Assembly: GCF_000768705.1 (NCBI RefSeq)
Contig: NZ_AVPJ01000001.1
Location: forward strand, 523,794-587,793
DNA: 64,000 nucleotides
Direction: 5' to 3'
From: Knoellia sinensis KCTC 19936
GTDB lineage: Bacteria; Actinomycetota; Actinomycetes; Actinomycetales; Dermatophilaceae
The position numbers and the translations under genes were made by a program. Position 1 is the stretch's first letter; each line of letters starts with the position of its first letter. Below are positions 27,733-37,623 of the stretch, in pieces. Below the pieces are notes generated by a model. That model made no database searches. It saw nothing but the letters and a program-made list of their open reading frames with translations, and was not told where the DNA came from.

Positions 27733-29091
27733 TCAGTTCGGCACGACGGTCATTTTGCCGAACCCGAGCCCCTCGACGCCCTCCTTCAGGGCTTCCGCGT
27801 CGCCGACCACCACGATGACCCACTCCCCCGTGACGACCTCTGTGTATGCCGTGGTGAGACGCGCGTTGTCGAGCTCGCGCATCGTCGAGAGGGTGCGCGT
27901 CTGGAAGTCCAGCGGGAGCCCCTCGATCGCCAGAGCCGAGGCCTCGTCGGCGACGGCATCGGCGGTCGCGTAGCGACCGGGCGCGGTCTGCACGACGAAG
28001 TCGATCCCCGCGCGAATCTCCTTCTCGGAGAACCCTTCTCGGGCCTTGCCCAGAATCTCGACGAGCAGCTTGAGTGCATCGACGGTCGCGTCTGCCCGCA
28101 CTGATCCAGCCGTCACGAAGGACCCACCACGCGCCCGTGGACGGAACGCGCTGCGGATGCCGTAGGTGTATCCCTTGTCCTCGCGCAGGACGGCGTCGAC
28201 CCGCGCGCTCGGTGACCCACCGACGATGAACGACAGCACGGGATAGGGAGCCCAGCCGGTGGTGACCGATCGGTCAGGTCCGGGCACGGCCACAGAGATC
28301 TCGCTCTGCACCGATCCTGGTCGATCGACCAGGACCAGGCGCGGACCTCCCCCGGCCGGTTCCGGCGCGACCACGGGCGACGCCACAACGTGGCCTGGGT
28401 TGCTCCAGCCGCCGAGCCCCGACTCCACCACTGCAGGCACGTCCACATCCGTGAGATCACCAGCGACGACGAGCGTCGCGCCACGCGGTCCGACGTGGGC
28501 CCGGTGGAACGCCACGACGTCGTCACGCGTCATCGCCCCGATCGACTCGGAGGTGCCCGCCGACGGACGTGAGGCTCGTTCCGTGGGAGACCAGAGTGTG
28601 GCCGTCAGTTCCCGGGCGCCCCGATGGGGAGCCGAGGCGCGCTCCTGCTCGATCTCGGCAAGGCGGCTGCGCAGGATGCGCCTGACCTCGTCCTCGGGGA
28701 AGGCCGGCTCGGTCAGGGCCTTGCGAAGCAGGCCGAGGGCGACGGGCAGAAACCGTTGCGGCACATCGACATCCACGCTCAGGGCGCCATCCGTGACGGA
28801 CGCCCCGAGCGCCATCCCGGCTCGCTCCATGAGCTCGGCGAACTCTTCCGAGGAGTGCTCGGCCGTGCCCTCGTCGAGCAGTCGTGCGGTCATCGCCGCG
28901 ACCCCCTCGCGATCCACCGGCTCGTCGGCCAGGGACAGGGGAACGACGAGACGGAGCGAGATGACGTATTGGCCGGGAACGGCATACGAAAGAACGCGTA
29001 TGCCGTTGTCCGTCACCGACTCGTCGGGCATCGGGAAGGCCCACGGTCCGGGCGGCTGGACCTCGGGCCTGGCGACGGTCTCGGTGCTCAT
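27733..29091 (-). CDS. M16-family peptidase, non-catalytic partner
   Basis: A 452-residue M16 (insulinase/processing-peptidase) protein without the zinc motif HxxEH: the corresponding region is MTARLLDEGTAEHSSEEFAE near residue 68. It keeps the R-Y-type substrate-binding signature region late in the protein (GRYATADAVADEASAL). Such proteins pair with an active subunit to form a clam-shaped peptidase, as in mitochondrial processing peptidase. Start: ATG at 29091 overlapping the stop of the active subunit by 4 bp, with GGAGG before it; the upstream frame is Arg-rich and discarded. Confidence 0.88.
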   Translation of the reverse strand: MSTETVARPEVQPPGPWAFPMPDESVTDNGIRVLSYAVPGQYVISLRLVVPLSLADEPVDREGVAAMTARLLDEGTAEHSSEEFAELMERAGMALGASVTDGALSVDVDVPQRFLPVALGLLRKALTEPAFPEDEVRRILRSRLAEIEQERASAPHRGARELTATLWSPTERASRPSAGTSESIGAMTRDDVVAFHRAHVGPRGATLVVAGDLTDVDVPAVVESGLGGWSNPGHVVASPVVAPEPAGGGPRLVLVDRPGSVQSEISVAVPGPDRSVTTGWAPYPVLSFIVGGSPSARVDAVLREDKGYTYGIRSAFRPRARGGSFVTAGSVRADATVDALKLLVEILGKAREGFSEKEIRAGIDFVVQTAPGRYATADAVADEASALAIEGLPLDFQTRTLSTMRELDNARLTTAYTEVVTGEWVIVVVGDAEALKEGVEGLGFGKMTVVPN

Positions 29092-30374
29092 GCGACCTCC
29101 TCGGTCTCGACCTCGGCGCGGTAGGCCACGACTGCTCGACTCTCGGGACGCAACCACGTCGCGGCAGCGAGCCGCACCTGCTCCGGGGTCACGGCGCGAA
29201 GCCGGTCGAGGTGGGTGTTGACGAGTGACGGGTCACCATGGAGCAGCGCGTAGTGGGACATGGCGTCGGCACGTTCCTCCTGGCTCGCGAGCATCGACAG
29301 CCACGACCTCTCGGCCTGGGCCAGCGCGGCGTCCATCTCGGCCTCTGTCGGACCCTCCACCGCGAAGCGCTCGAGCTCCTCGAGCAGGACGCGCTCGACC
29401 TCGTCGGCATCGGCGTCGTTCGCGATGTCCGCGACGAGGAAACCGAGCGACACCCCGTCCACGAACCCCCACGACGTGGCATGGACTCCCAGGGCCGTCT
29501 GCTCCTGCCGCACGAGGCGTCGCACGAGCCGGGAGGAAGCCAACCCCCCTAGCGCGTCGAGCGCAAGACCGGCCGCTGCGAACTCCTCGGTCTCGTCCAC
29601 GGGCAACCGGAACGCGACGTGGAGCCGGTCATTGGGAACGTCTTCTCGCCTCTCCACCCGCACCGGTTCGGTGAGGGGACCCAGTGCATCAACCGGACCG
29701 CGACGAGGTTCGAGTCGTGGTGCGATCGGGCCGAAATAGCGCTCCACCAGGGCGAATCCATCCTCGGGCGCGACATCGCCGCAGAGCGTGAGGACGGTGT
29801 TGTCGGGCGCGTAGTGGCGCTGGAAGAACGCGTGCACGTCCTCGACGCTCGCGGCGTCCAGGTCCTCCATCGACCCGATCGTCGAGTGGTGGTAGGGGTG
29901 CCCCTCGGGGAAGACGGCGGCATAGACGTCGATCAGCGCGTTGCCGTAGGGCTGGTTGTCGTATCGCTGCCGCTTCTCCTCCTTGACGACGTCGCGTTGG
30001 TTGTCGAGGTTCTCCTGGTTCACCGCATGGAGGAGGTGCCCGTGGCGGTCGGCCTCGAGCCAGAGCGCGAGCTCGAGGGCCCCCTTGGGGACCGTCTCGA
30101 AGTAGTTGGTGCGGTCGAACCACGTCGTCGCGTTGAGCCGGCCACCCTGCGCCATGAGCGCTTCGAAGTGTTCACCGCTCGCGACGTTGCGCGAGCCCTG
30201 GAACATCAGGTGCTCGAACAGGTGCGCAAACCCCGTCCGTCCGGCACTCTCGTGACGGGAGCCGACACCGACCCAGATGTTGACGGTGACGTTGGGGACG
30301 CTGGGGTCCGGGGAAACGACGACACGCAGCCCATTGGGCAGCGTGCGCTCATGGACCGGGTAGTCGAGCGGCAT
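29088..30374 (-). CDS. M16-family zinc metallopeptidase, catalytic partner
   Basis: A 428-residue M16 peptidase with the inverted zinc motif HLFEH in GFAHLFEHLMFQGSRN near residue 50, and the third ligand Glu in the helix about 75 residues later (NQRDVVKEEKRQRYDNQPYG). It opens MPLDYPVHERTLPNGLRVVV, usual for the family. There is no signal peptide, so it is probably cytoplasmic and degrades peptides. Together with the downstream non-catalytic subunit it makes a two-gene operon, the arrangement seen for other bacterial M16 pairs. Confidence 0.92.
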   Translation of the reverse strand: MPLDYPVHERTLPNGLRVVVSPDPSVPNVTVNIWVGVGSRHESAGRTGFAHLFEHLMFQGSRNVASGEHFEALMAQGGRLNATTWFDRTNYFETVPKGALELALWLEADRHGHLLHAVNQENLDNQRDVVKEEKRQRYDNQPYGNALIDVYAAVFPEGHPYHHSTIGSMEDLDAASVEDVHAFFQRHYAPDNTVLTLCGDVAPEDGFALVERYFGPIAPRLEPRRGPVDALGPLTEPVRVERREDVPNDRLHVAFRLPVDETEEFAAAGLALDALGGLASSRLVRRLVRQEQTALGVHATSWGFVDGVSLGFLVADIANDADADEVERVLLEELERFAVEGPTEAEMDAALAQAERSWLSMLASQEERADAMSHYALLHGDPSLVNTHLDRLRAVTPEQVRLAAATWLRPESRAVVAYRAEVETEEVA

Positions 30375-30432
30375 GCCGCCACCCTACGTCGCAGGTCCCG
30401 GTGGTCGAACGAAGCGCCGGTATGCCGGCCGC

Positions 30433-31839
30433 TCAGCTCGCGCGCCCGGCTTCGGCTTCCACGTCGGGCTCGTTCTCGCTCTCGTCAGCCGCAGCATGGT
30501 CCGAGTCGACCACGGGGAGCTTGGGGAGGTCCTCGGGCGGCATCTTGGCGATGATGTTGCGGGCGAGGATCTGCTGCGCGGTGACGGTGCGCTCCGAGCG
30601 CCCACGGCCGATGAAGCTCACCATCCAGTGCAGCAACGTCGTGATGCGCTGCTTGAAGCCGATGAGGTAGACGATGTGGATCGCGAGCCACAGCAGCCAC
30701 GCAAAGAAGCCCGAGACGCGCAGTTTGCCCACGCTCGCCACGGCGCTGAAGCGCGAGATCGTCGCCATCGAGCCCTTGTCGAAGTACGAGAACGGCTCGG
30801 GATCCGGCTTCCCGTCCAGACGCGCCTTGAGGTGCTTGGCCGCATAGCGTGCGCCCTGAATCGCCACTTGGGCGACACCGGGGAGATTGTCCAGAGCGGC
30901 CATGTCACCCACGACGTAGACGTCGGGGCGACCGGGCAGCGTGAGGTCGGGGTTGACCTTGACCCGGCCGGCACGGTCGAGCTCGGCGTCGGACTGCTCG
31001 GCGAGGATGGCTCCGAGCTCGGAGCCCTGGACGCCAGCGGCCCACACCTTCGTGGCGGCCTCGATGCGCGACTGGGTCCCGTCGGCCTTCTCGATGTTGA
31101 TGCCCGTCGAGTCGACCCCGACGACCTTGGTGCCGAGTTCGACCTCGACTCCCATCTTGGTCAGCCGGTTCTTCGCCGCGTCACCGAGTCGGTCCCCGAA
31201 CGACGGGAGCACCTGCGGGGCTGCGTCGACGAGCACGATGCGGGCCTCCCGGGTGTCGATGGCCCGGAAGTCGCGCTTGAGGGTGCGATGGGCGAGCTCG
31301 GCGATCTGACCGGCCATCTCGACGCCGGTGGGTCCGGCACCCACGACGACGAACGTGAGGTAGCGGTCGCGCTCGGCAGGCGCCGTGGCGAGCTCGGCCC
31401 ACTCGAAGGCACCGAAGATGCGTCCGCGCAGCTCCAGTGCGTCGTCGATGCTCTTCATGCCGGGGGCGTACTCGGCGAAGTGGTCGTTGCCGAAGTAGGA
31501 CTGTCCCGCACCGGCCGCGACGAGCAGGGTGTCGAAGGGGGTCACCGTCTCGCGGCCGAGAACGTCGCTGGTCACGGTCTTGGCGTCGAGGTCGATCGCC
31601 GTGACCGTGCCGAGAATGACTCGGGCGTTCTTCTGCCCGGAGAGGATCTCGCGCGTGGCCGGCGAGATGCCGCCCTCGGAGAGGATTCCCGTCGCCACCT
31701 GGTAGAGCAGCGGCTGGAACAGGTGATGCGTGGTCTTGGCGATGAGCGTCACCTCGACGTCGTCGCGGCGCTTGAGCGCCTGCGTGCCGAAGAGTCCACC
31801 GAAACCGGATCCGATGACGACGACGCGGTGCGCAGCCAT
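30433..31839 (-). CDS. ndh: Type II NADH:quinone oxidoreductase
   Basis: A 468-residue flavoprotein. The FAD-binding GSGFGGLFGTQAL is at residues 10-22, the second Rossmann motif for NADH is VVGAGPTGVEMAGQIAEL near residue 170, and the FAD-closing motif VYVVGDMAAL is near residue 303. A hydrophobic C-terminal stretch (FFAWLLWLAIHIVYLIGF near 385) is consistent with membrane attachment. It moves electrons from NADH to menaquinone without pumping protons. Downstream of its promoter region (31840-32022) nothing else is seen. Confidence 0.93.
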   Translation of the reverse strand: MAAHRVVVIGSGFGGLFGTQALKRRDDVEVTLIAKTTHHLFQPLLYQVATGILSEGGISPATREILSGQKNARVILGTVTAIDLDAKTVTSDVLGRETVTPFDTLLVAAGAGQSYFGNDHFAEYAPGMKSIDDALELRGRIFGAFEWAELATAPAERDRYLTFVVVGAGPTGVEMAGQIAELAHRTLKRDFRAIDTREARIVLVDAAPQVLPSFGDRLGDAAKNRLTKMGVEVELGTKVVGVDSTGINIEKADGTQSRIEAATKVWAAGVQGSELGAILAEQSDAELDRAGRVKVNPDLTLPGRPDVYVVGDMAALDNLPGVAQVAIQGARYAAKHLKARLDGKPDPEPFSYFDKGSMATISRFSAVASVGKLRVSGFFAWLLWLAIHIVYLIGFKQRITTLLHWMVSFIGRGRSERTVTAQQILARNIIAKMPPEDLPKLPVVDSDHAAADESENEPDVEAEAGRAS

Positions 31840-32022
31840 TCCTTGTGCCTCCTGGAACGTGCCGGGTGACCCTCACTCGGCAGAAATCAAAAAAACGACG
31901 GGCCGTCTAGGACGACTCGCCGTTGTCGGGGCTAGCAGGGTCAGGCGGTGTCACCGAACGACCTCTGCGCCAAGTCTACCGGAATCCGGGGAGGACCCTG
32001 ACACTCCCGGGAAAAAGCAATC

Positions 32023-32050
32023 AGGCCCGGATCCGTGCGGATCCGGGCCT
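32023..32050 (-). terminator. Terminator of the initiator tRNA
   Basis: A palindromic stem AGGCCCGGATCCG / CGGATCCGGGCCT (32023-32035 and 32038-32050), followed on the minus strand by TTGCTTTTT. It lies just after the tRNA gene and is a good intrinsic terminator. Confidence 0.88.
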
Positions 32051-32059
32051 AATACTGCG

Positions 32060-32133
32060 TAGCGGGGGCAGGATTTGAACCTGCGACCTCCGGGTTATGA
32101 GCCCGGCGAGCTACCGAGCTGCTCCACCCCGCG
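32060..32133 (-). tRNA. Initiator tRNA-fMet (anticodon CAT)
   Basis: Minus-strand sequence begins CGCGGGGTGGAGCAGCTCGG and folds as a normal cloverleaf: acceptor CGCGGGG with CCCCGC, D arm with GGTAGCTCG, anticodon loop CTCATAA, and T arm with GGTTCAAATCC. Initiator marks are present: position 1 C faces T at position 72, so the first acceptor pair cannot form, and three G-C pairs precede the anticodon loop (GGG/CCC). The CCA end is not encoded. An intrinsic terminator follows. Confidence 0.95.
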
Positions 32134-32217
32134 TCGGGTGAGGACCTTGCGGCCTCTCGGTAGCCCCTACGTTACGTGACGGTGGCTGCGGAACCAAATC
32201 GGTTCAGCGACACGGGA

Positions 32218-35200
32218 TCACGGCGACGAGGTGGGGCTTGGCGTGGCGGTCGGGCTCGCCGACCCGTTCGGTGAGGGTGCGGTTGGCGCGGCGAGTTGCG
32301 GGCCGAGTGCCGAGGCTCGCGCGATGGCATCCTGCAGGTCCTTCTGCGCTTCACCGTATGCCGCGAAGTCACCCTTCTTGAGCGCTGCCTGACCCGCCGC
32401 GTTCGCCGCTTCGATGTCCTCGATGATCGCGGCGAGCTGCGCGGTGGCCGATGCCGGTGGTGGCGTGGTGCCACCTGCTGGCGGCGGGGTCGTCCCCGGC
32501 TCCGTACCGCTGTCACCGGCGGTGGCGCCGGAGTTCCCGCCGAAGAGTCCGTCAAGGGCCTGGTCGAGGGTCTCGCCCCAAGCGATGCGCTTGCCGAAGA
32601 CGGCGACCGTCGCCTTGTTCTGCGGGAAGGATCCACCCTCGCGAGAAGCCTGGACGTACATGGGCTGGACGTAGAGCAAACCCTCACCAACGGGGAGCGT
32701 GAGCAGGTTGCCGTAGGTCAACGTCTTCCCGGACTGCCGGTTCTGGGCAATGAACTGGCTGAGGTTGAGCGGCTCGGTGGGACTCTGTGAACGCGCGGTC
32801 GAGACCTCGATCTGGTTCTGAACCTGACCTGGACCGTCGACTGCCGAGTTGCGGGGCAGCTCGAGCAGCCGCATCGCACCATAGGACTCGGCCGGCTTCC
32901 CTGCGGTGGAGCCGGCATCGGCGTCGACAGCGAGGAATCCACGAAGGATCTCTCGTCCTGTTCCCGACGGAATGAAGGTCGTCGTGAGCGAGAACGCGGG
33001 CGAGTCCTGGTCGGGCATCGCGAGCGACTGGTAGTAGACCGGTTGGTCCTGCGTCGCATGCGTCGGGTCCTTGGGCACCCGCCAGAAGTCGCCGCCGCCG
33101 TAGAACGAGTTGGCGTCGGTCACGTGGTAGCTCGACAGGAGCTGTCGCTGCACCTTGAACAGGTCCTGCGGATAGCGCACATGCGACATGAGGCTTGCCG
33201 ACATCTCGGACATCGGGGCGACCGCCCCCGGGAAGGCCTTGCTCCAGGCCTGGAGAAGCGGATCGCTCGTGTCCCAGCCGTAGAGCTTCACCGAGCCGTC
33301 GTAGGCGTCGACCGTCGCCTTGACCGAGTTGCGGATGTAGTTGACCTGACCAGCTCCCGCCACGACGACGGTCGAGCGCTCCGACACGGAGTCAGAGGTG
33401 GCCTCGGAGAGGTCGGTCAACTTGCTGTTGGGGTAGCGGGCCGTCGTGGTGTAGCCGTCGACGATCCACTTCACCTTGCCGTCGACCACCGCGGGATAGG
33501 CGTTGCCGTCGATGGTGAGCCACGGAGCGACGCGCTCGACGCGCTCGCGCGGCGTGCGGTGGTCCAGAAGTCGCGACTCGGAGTTGACCGCATCGGACAG
33601 GAGGAACTTCGGCTCGCGGTACTTCACGGCATACGCCAGTTTGCGGAAGAAGGAGCCGATCGCGACCCCGCCGTTCCCGTTGTAGGTGTTGTTGGCCTGG
33701 CCACCCTCGCCCCGGTCGTCGGGGAAGTCGAACTCGCGAGGCGTCGCATTCTCCGGGGCGCCGACGATGGAGTAGGCGGGTGACTGTTCGCCAAAGTAGA
33801 TGCGAGGTTCGTACTCGACTCCCATCGGCCCCTTGCTGGAGAAGCCGCTGGAAAAGAACTGCGGGTCACCCTCGCTGGTGCGCCGGTTCCCGTAGGCCCC
33901 GATGAAGCCGAAGCCATGGGTGTAGACCGTGTGGTCGTTGAGCCAGTTCCGCTGTCCTGCGGGCAATCCCTCGATGTTGAGTTCGCGCACGGCGACCACC
34001 GAGTCACTCGCCTTGCCGTCGATCGTGTAGCGGTCGACGTCGAGAATGTCCGGGAACGCGTAGTACTGGCGCAGGCCCTCGAACTGGCGGAAGGTCGGCG
34101 AGACGATGTTGGGGTCGACGAGCCGGATGCCGGGGATCGTCTCCGCGTCGGCCCGGAGCTGGCCGGGTGCGGCGTCGGTGGTCGCGGCGTACGGCGTCTT
34201 CTTGATGCCCTCGATCGCGAACGCCTTGCGCGTCGCCTCGATGTTCCACTGGATGTATTTGGCCTCGAGCGACTTCTCCGACGGGCGCACCTGAAGGGCC
34301 TGCACGGCCGCGGGGTAGAGCCCGCCCGCGACGATGGACAGGACCGTGAGGAGCCCGACGCCAATGAGCGGCAGACGCCAACTCCTGGTCCAGATGGAAG
34401 CGACGAAGAACCCGGCACACATGATCGTGGCGACAGCGAGAATCGCCTTGATGGGCAGCACCGCGTTGGCATCGGTATAGGTGATGCCGGTGATGAGCCT
34501 CGACTCACTGGTCGTCAACGTGTAGCGGTCGAGCCAGTAGGCCGCTGCCCGCGCGAGGGCCAGCAGCGAGGCGATCGTCGCGATCTGGATGAAGGCGGCG
34601 CGCGTGGTCACCCCCCGGCCCGGCAGTTGCAGCCCGCCGTAGACGTAGTGCGTGAAGGCCGCGGCGATGAGGGACAGCAGGAGCACCACGGTGAAGAAGC
34701 TGACCAGGAAGCGCAGCCACGGCAGGGTGAAGACGAAGAAGCCGACGTCGAGGCCGAACTGCGGGTCCTTGGTGCCGAAGGGAACGGCGTTGCGCCACAG
34801 GAGGAAGGTCTTCCACGCGCCCATCGCCGCGGCGCCCGCGAGCAGTCCGAGGACCGACGGAATGACGACGGTGGCCAATCTGCGCAGGGGGTCGAGGACC
34901 TGCCTGTACTGGTCGAGAACCTGTGCCGACGGCGTGGCCGGGATGCGCAACGGGCGCGTTCGGTATGCCGCCAGGAGACTCGCCGCGACCGCGCCAGCGG
35001 TGAAGACGAAGGCTGCGACGAAGAGGAAGACCCGCGTGGTCAGCTGGGTGGTGAACACATCGCGGAACCCCACGGAGTCGAACCACCAGAGATCCGTGAT
35101 GATGCCGGCAGCCATGAGCACGAGGACGAGCAGCCCGGCGAGGATCGCGATCGTCGTGCCGAGCGGCCCGCGCTTGGGCGGCGTGCCACCCGCCGGGGGC

Positions 35201-35304
35201 CGCGGAGGACGGGCGGGACCGCCCGAGTCACGTCCGGCAGGCGTGCCTGACTGCTTGTCTGCGTCGTCGGGGTCGATCCCGTCGAACCACTCTGACCGGC
35301 TCAC
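32218..35304 (-). CDS. UPF0182 large membrane protein
   Basis: A 1028-residue protein of family UPF0182 (COG1615), common in actinobacteria. The N-terminal 330 residues contain about seven hydrophobic helices, starting TIAILAGLLVLVLMAAGII; the rest is a large extracellular domain with conserved stretches such as NWLNDHTVYTHGFG near residue 450 and AYAVKYREPKFLLSD. The last 130 residues are rich in Gly, Thr, Pro and Ala. Its function is unknown; one mycobacterial homologue is a predicted essential-type membrane protein of the same synteny block. The first codon is the ATG at 35304. It is divergent from PPA1309. Confidence 0.9.
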   Translation of the reverse strand: MSRSEWFDGIDPDDADKQSGTPAGRDSGGPARPPRPPAGGTPPKRGPLGTTIAILAGLLVLVLMAAGIITDLWWFDSVGFRDVFTTQLTTRVFLFVAAFVFTAGAVAASLLAAYRTRPLRIPATPSAQVLDQYRQVLDPLRRLATVVIPSVLGLLAGAAAMGAWKTFLLWRNAVPFGTKDPQFGLDVGFFVFTLPWLRFLVSFFTVVLLLSLIAAAFTHYVYGGLQLPGRGVTTRAAFIQIATIASLLALARAAAYWLDRYTLTTSESRLITGITYTDANAVLPIKAILAVATIMCAGFFVASIWTRSWRLPLIGVGLLTVLSIVAGGLYPAAVQALQVRPSEKSLEAKYIQWNIEATRKAFAIEGIKKTPYAATTDAAPGQLRADAETIPGIRLVDPNIVSPTFRQFEGLRQYYAFPDILDVDRYTIDGKASDSVVAVRELNIEGLPAGQRNWLNDHTVYTHGFGFIGAYGNRRTSEGDPQFFSSGFSSKGPMGVEYEPRIYFGEQSPAYSIVGAPENATPREFDFPDDRGEGGQANNTYNGNGGVAIGSFFRKLAYAVKYREPKFLLSDAVNSESRLLDHRTPRERVERVAPWLTIDGNAYPAVVDGKVKWIVDGYTTTARYPNSKLTDLSEATSDSVSERSTVVVAGAGQVNYIRNSVKATVDAYDGSVKLYGWDTSDPLLQAWSKAFPGAVAPMSEMSASLMSHVRYPQDLFKVQRQLLSSYHVTDANSFYGGGDFWRVPKDPTHATQDQPVYYQSLAMPDQDSPAFSLTTTFIPSGTGREILRGFLAVDADAGSTAGKPAESYGAMRLLELPRNSAVDGPGQVQNQIEVSTARSQSPTEPLNLSQFIAQNRQSGKTLTYGNLLTLPVGEGLLYVQPMYVQASREGGSFPQNKATVAVFGKRIAWGETLDQALDGLFGGNSGATAGDSGTEPGTTPPPAGGTTPPPASATAQLAAIIEDIEAANAAGQAALKKGDFAAYGEAQKDLQDAIARASALGPQLAAPTAPSPNGSASPTATPSPTSSP

Positions 35305-35398
35305 TGTTCTCTGACTCCAGGTCCGTGACCTCCCCGGGCTCGCCCGGGCTGGAGGGCCAACCTATCTCGCGCACCTGAGCGTGCGGCACGATGGGCTG

Positions 35399-35935
35399 GT
35401 GACCACCGCCTCGCAGCCCGTGACGGATCCTCTGTCCCTCGCCGCCCTCGACACCGAACGGCATGTCGCCTCGGCAGGGTGGGACCAGCCCCCGCGCCTC
35501 TTCGCCCTCGTGTCGACCGCTGACCTCGTCGCACGCGAGCCACAATTGGCCGCCGGCCTCACGGTCTCGGACCAGATCGACGGAGCCCTCACGGCGATCG
35601 AGCAGGAGGACCTGCCCACCACGGACTCCATCGAGTCCCTCCTGGGGCAGATCGCCTGGCCGGACACGGTGCTCGGGTGCGCCATCGTCGTCGAACGACT
35701 CGTCGTCCCCCCGGACGCCGAGCGCGGCCTCCCGCGCGATCGCGGGGCCGCGATGGCCGCGCTGGCGGAGCACCCGGAACGTCGCGATGTCCGCCTCCTG
35801 GCAGCCGCGACCCGAGACGGACGCAGTATCTGCCTGCTGCGTCAACGCGATCACGATCGCGACGACCGCGTGGCCACGGGCAGCGACATCGCTCCGGGCC
35901 TGGTGGCCGCCCTGCGTTCCACCCTCACCGACTGA
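35399..35935 (+). CDS. PPA1309-family protein
   Basis: A 178-residue soluble protein beginning GTG at 35399 (VTTASQPVTDPLSLAALDTE); an in-frame GTG also sits at 35381. It contains no catalytic motif that I recognise; sections such as GWDQPPRLFALVSTADLVA and QIAWPDTVLGCAIVVERLVVP place it in the small actinobacterial family named after PPA1309, of unknown function. It sits between UPF0182 and the PDZ-protease gene, a neighbourhood kept across actinobacteria. Its stop is 8 bp from the stop of the converging protease gene. Confidence 0.82.
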   Translation: MTTASQPVTDPLSLAALDTERHVASAGWDQPPRLFALVSTADLVAREPQLAAGLTVSDQIDGALTAIEQEDLPTTDSIESLLGQIAWPDTVLGCAIVVERLVVPPDAERGLPRDRGAAMAALAEHPERRDVRLLAAATRDGRSICLLRQRDHDRDDRVATGSDIAPGLVAALRSTLTD

Positions 35936-35943
35936 CTGGGCGC

Positions 35944-37083
35944 TCAGCTGCACCCGGGCAGGGTGTCGGCCTTGCCTGCCGCGATGGCCTTCACAGCTCC
36001 CAAGGCGTCGTCGAACGACCCGATGCGCACGACCGTCAGCCCATCGGGCACGTGACCCTTGACTTCGGCGCAGTTGTCGGTGGGGGCGAGGAAGTAGTCC
36101 GCTCCCCCGTCCTTGGCGCCGTGGAGCTTCTGTCGAATACCGCCGATGGGACCGACCGACTCATCCGGCTCCATCGTCCCGGTGCCCGCGATGCGCTTCC
36201 CACCCGTGAGGTCTCCCGGGGTGAGCATGTCGTAGACCGCCAGGGTGAACATCGACCCGGCCGACGGGCCCCCGACACCGCCCGCGGTGATCGTGACGTC
36301 GACCGGGAGGTCGTAGTCACGCCCGAGCAGGATGCCGACGATCGTGGTTCCCTCGTGGTCCCGGGTGGGGACCGACAACGTCTGCTCAACACCCTTGCGC
36401 TTCACGACGATGGGGACGGGTGTCCCCGCCTCCTGCGCGCGGATGGCCGACTGGACGGCAGCCGCGTCGGCGACCGGCGAGCCCGCGACGGACACGAACT
36501 CGTCCCCGGGTTCCAGCACGCCCTTGGCCGGCGACCCCTCCGGCACCTGCGACACGAGAACGCGCTCCGGCACCACGTGCCCCGTCTCCCGGAGCGCGAT
36601 CGCCGCGGCCACCTCCTGGCTGTCCACCATCTCTGCGGCGTTCTCCTGCTGGATCTCCTCGCGCGTGGTCTCCTCCGGGTAGATCTCCTCGCGGGGGAAC
36701 ACTTCCTCGGCATCGCTCACACCGGCGACGAGGAGGTCGAAGGCGTTGACGCGGACACCGGGACCACCGACGACGCGCACGGTCGTGAAGTCCAGCGTGC
36801 CCTTGGCGGGGTACGCCGTCGCGCCCTTGACCTCGATGATGGGCTTCCCGTCGAGTTCGCCGAGGGTGTTGGTGATGGGGCCCGGCTGGAGGACCACATA
36901 GGGCAGCGGGATGAACGAAATGGCGGCCGACAGGACGATGGTCAGGAACAGGAAGGTGAGCAGGCCGCTGCTCCGGCGACTCACGGCATACGGATTCCGT
37001 GGGGAACCCTCGCCGCCGAGCAGGTGCGGTGGCGCAGGGTCGTGCGGACCACCCACGGAAGGGGCCGGGTTGGTGGAGATCAC
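35944..37083 (-). CDS. PDZ/Lon-like (S16) membrane-anchored protease
   Basis: A 379-residue protein with an N-terminal membrane helix (LLTFLFLTIVLSAAISFI), an extracytoplasmic region, a PDZ domain at about residues 190-260 (VLVSQVPEGSPAKGVLEPGDEF type), and a C-terminal S16 Lon-like domain. The catalytic Ser is in VGGPSAGSMF near residue 290, and the Lys in IGGIRQKLHGAKDGGAD near 335, the Ser-Lys dyad. It resembles YlbL. The start GTG at 37083 overlaps the moaE stop by 4 bp; the earlier in-frame Met would begin inside moaE. Its targets are unknown. Confidence 0.9.
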   Translation of the reverse strand: MISTNPAPSVGGPHDPAPPHLLGGEGSPRNPYAVSRRSSGLLTFLFLTIVLSAAISFIPLPYVVLQPGPITNTLGELDGKPIIEVKGATAYPAKGTLDFTTVRVVGGPGVRVNAFDLLVAGVSDAEEVFPREEIYPEETTREEIQQENAAEMVDSQEVAAAIALRETGHVVPERVLVSQVPEGSPAKGVLEPGDEFVSVAGSPVADAAAVQSAIRAQEAGTPVPIVVKRKGVEQTLSVPTRDHEGTTIVGILLGRDYDLPVDVTITAGGVGGPSAGSMFTLAVYDMLTPGDLTGGKRIAGTGTMEPDESVGPIGGIRQKLHGAKDGGADYFLAPTDNCAEVKGHVPDGLTVVRIGSFDDALGAVKAIAAGKADTLPGCS

Positions 37084-37535
37084 GGCATCCCCACCCATTC
37101 GGTGTCGCCGTGACCCAGATGCTGATGCTTCCAGATGGGGACCTCGGACTTGAGAGTGTCGATGAGGTCTCGGCAGGCTGCGAACGCGCCGTCTCGATGG
37201 GGTGCGGCGGCAGCGACGACGACCGCGACGTCGCCGATCGCGAGGTGGCCACTGCGGTGGACCGCCGCCAGGCGCACAGGGCCGGATCGACCGGCCACGA
37301 GTTCGGCGATCTCGATGAGGCGGGCCTCGGCCGTGGGGTGGGCCGAATAGTCCAGTGACGCGACTTCCTGACCCCGGTCGTGGTCGCGCACGACTCCGAG
37401 GAAGACCGTGATCCCGCCACAGGCAGGATCACGCACGGCGCTGATGACCTCGTCGACGGACAGTGGTTCGTCGCGGATCTGGGCCAGCGCCACGGTCCCG
37501 GGCGGCTCGGGCGAGCGGTTCACATCGGGCTGCAC
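37080..37535 (-). CDS. moaE: Molybdopterin synthase catalytic subunit
   Basis: A 151-residue MoaE. GTG at 37535 follows GAGGAGG. Features: ITVFLGVVRDHDRG near residue 43, RLAAVHRSGHLAIGDVAVVV near 92, a Lys in SEVPIWKHQ near 132, typical of the active site that moves sulfur onto cyclic pyranopterin. The partner MoaD is not in this window, although MoeZ, which can adenylate MoaD-like proteins, is about 20 kb away. Coupled by a 4-bp overlap to the PDZ protease gene. Confidence 0.93.
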   Translation of the reverse strand: MQPDVNRSPEPPGTVALAQIRDEPLSVDEVISAVRDPACGGITVFLGVVRDHDRGQEVASLDYSAHPTAEARLIEIAELVAGRSGPVRLAAVHRSGHLAIGDVAVVVAAAAPHRDGAFAACRDLIDTLKSEVPIWKHQHLGHGDTEWVGMP

Positions 37536-37623
37536 TCGCTCCTCCTCGGAACTATCCCCGGGCCATCCGTGGTTGGGTATTGATGAGAACACATCCTCTC
37601 ACCGCAGCCTGAGGAGCCCCGCA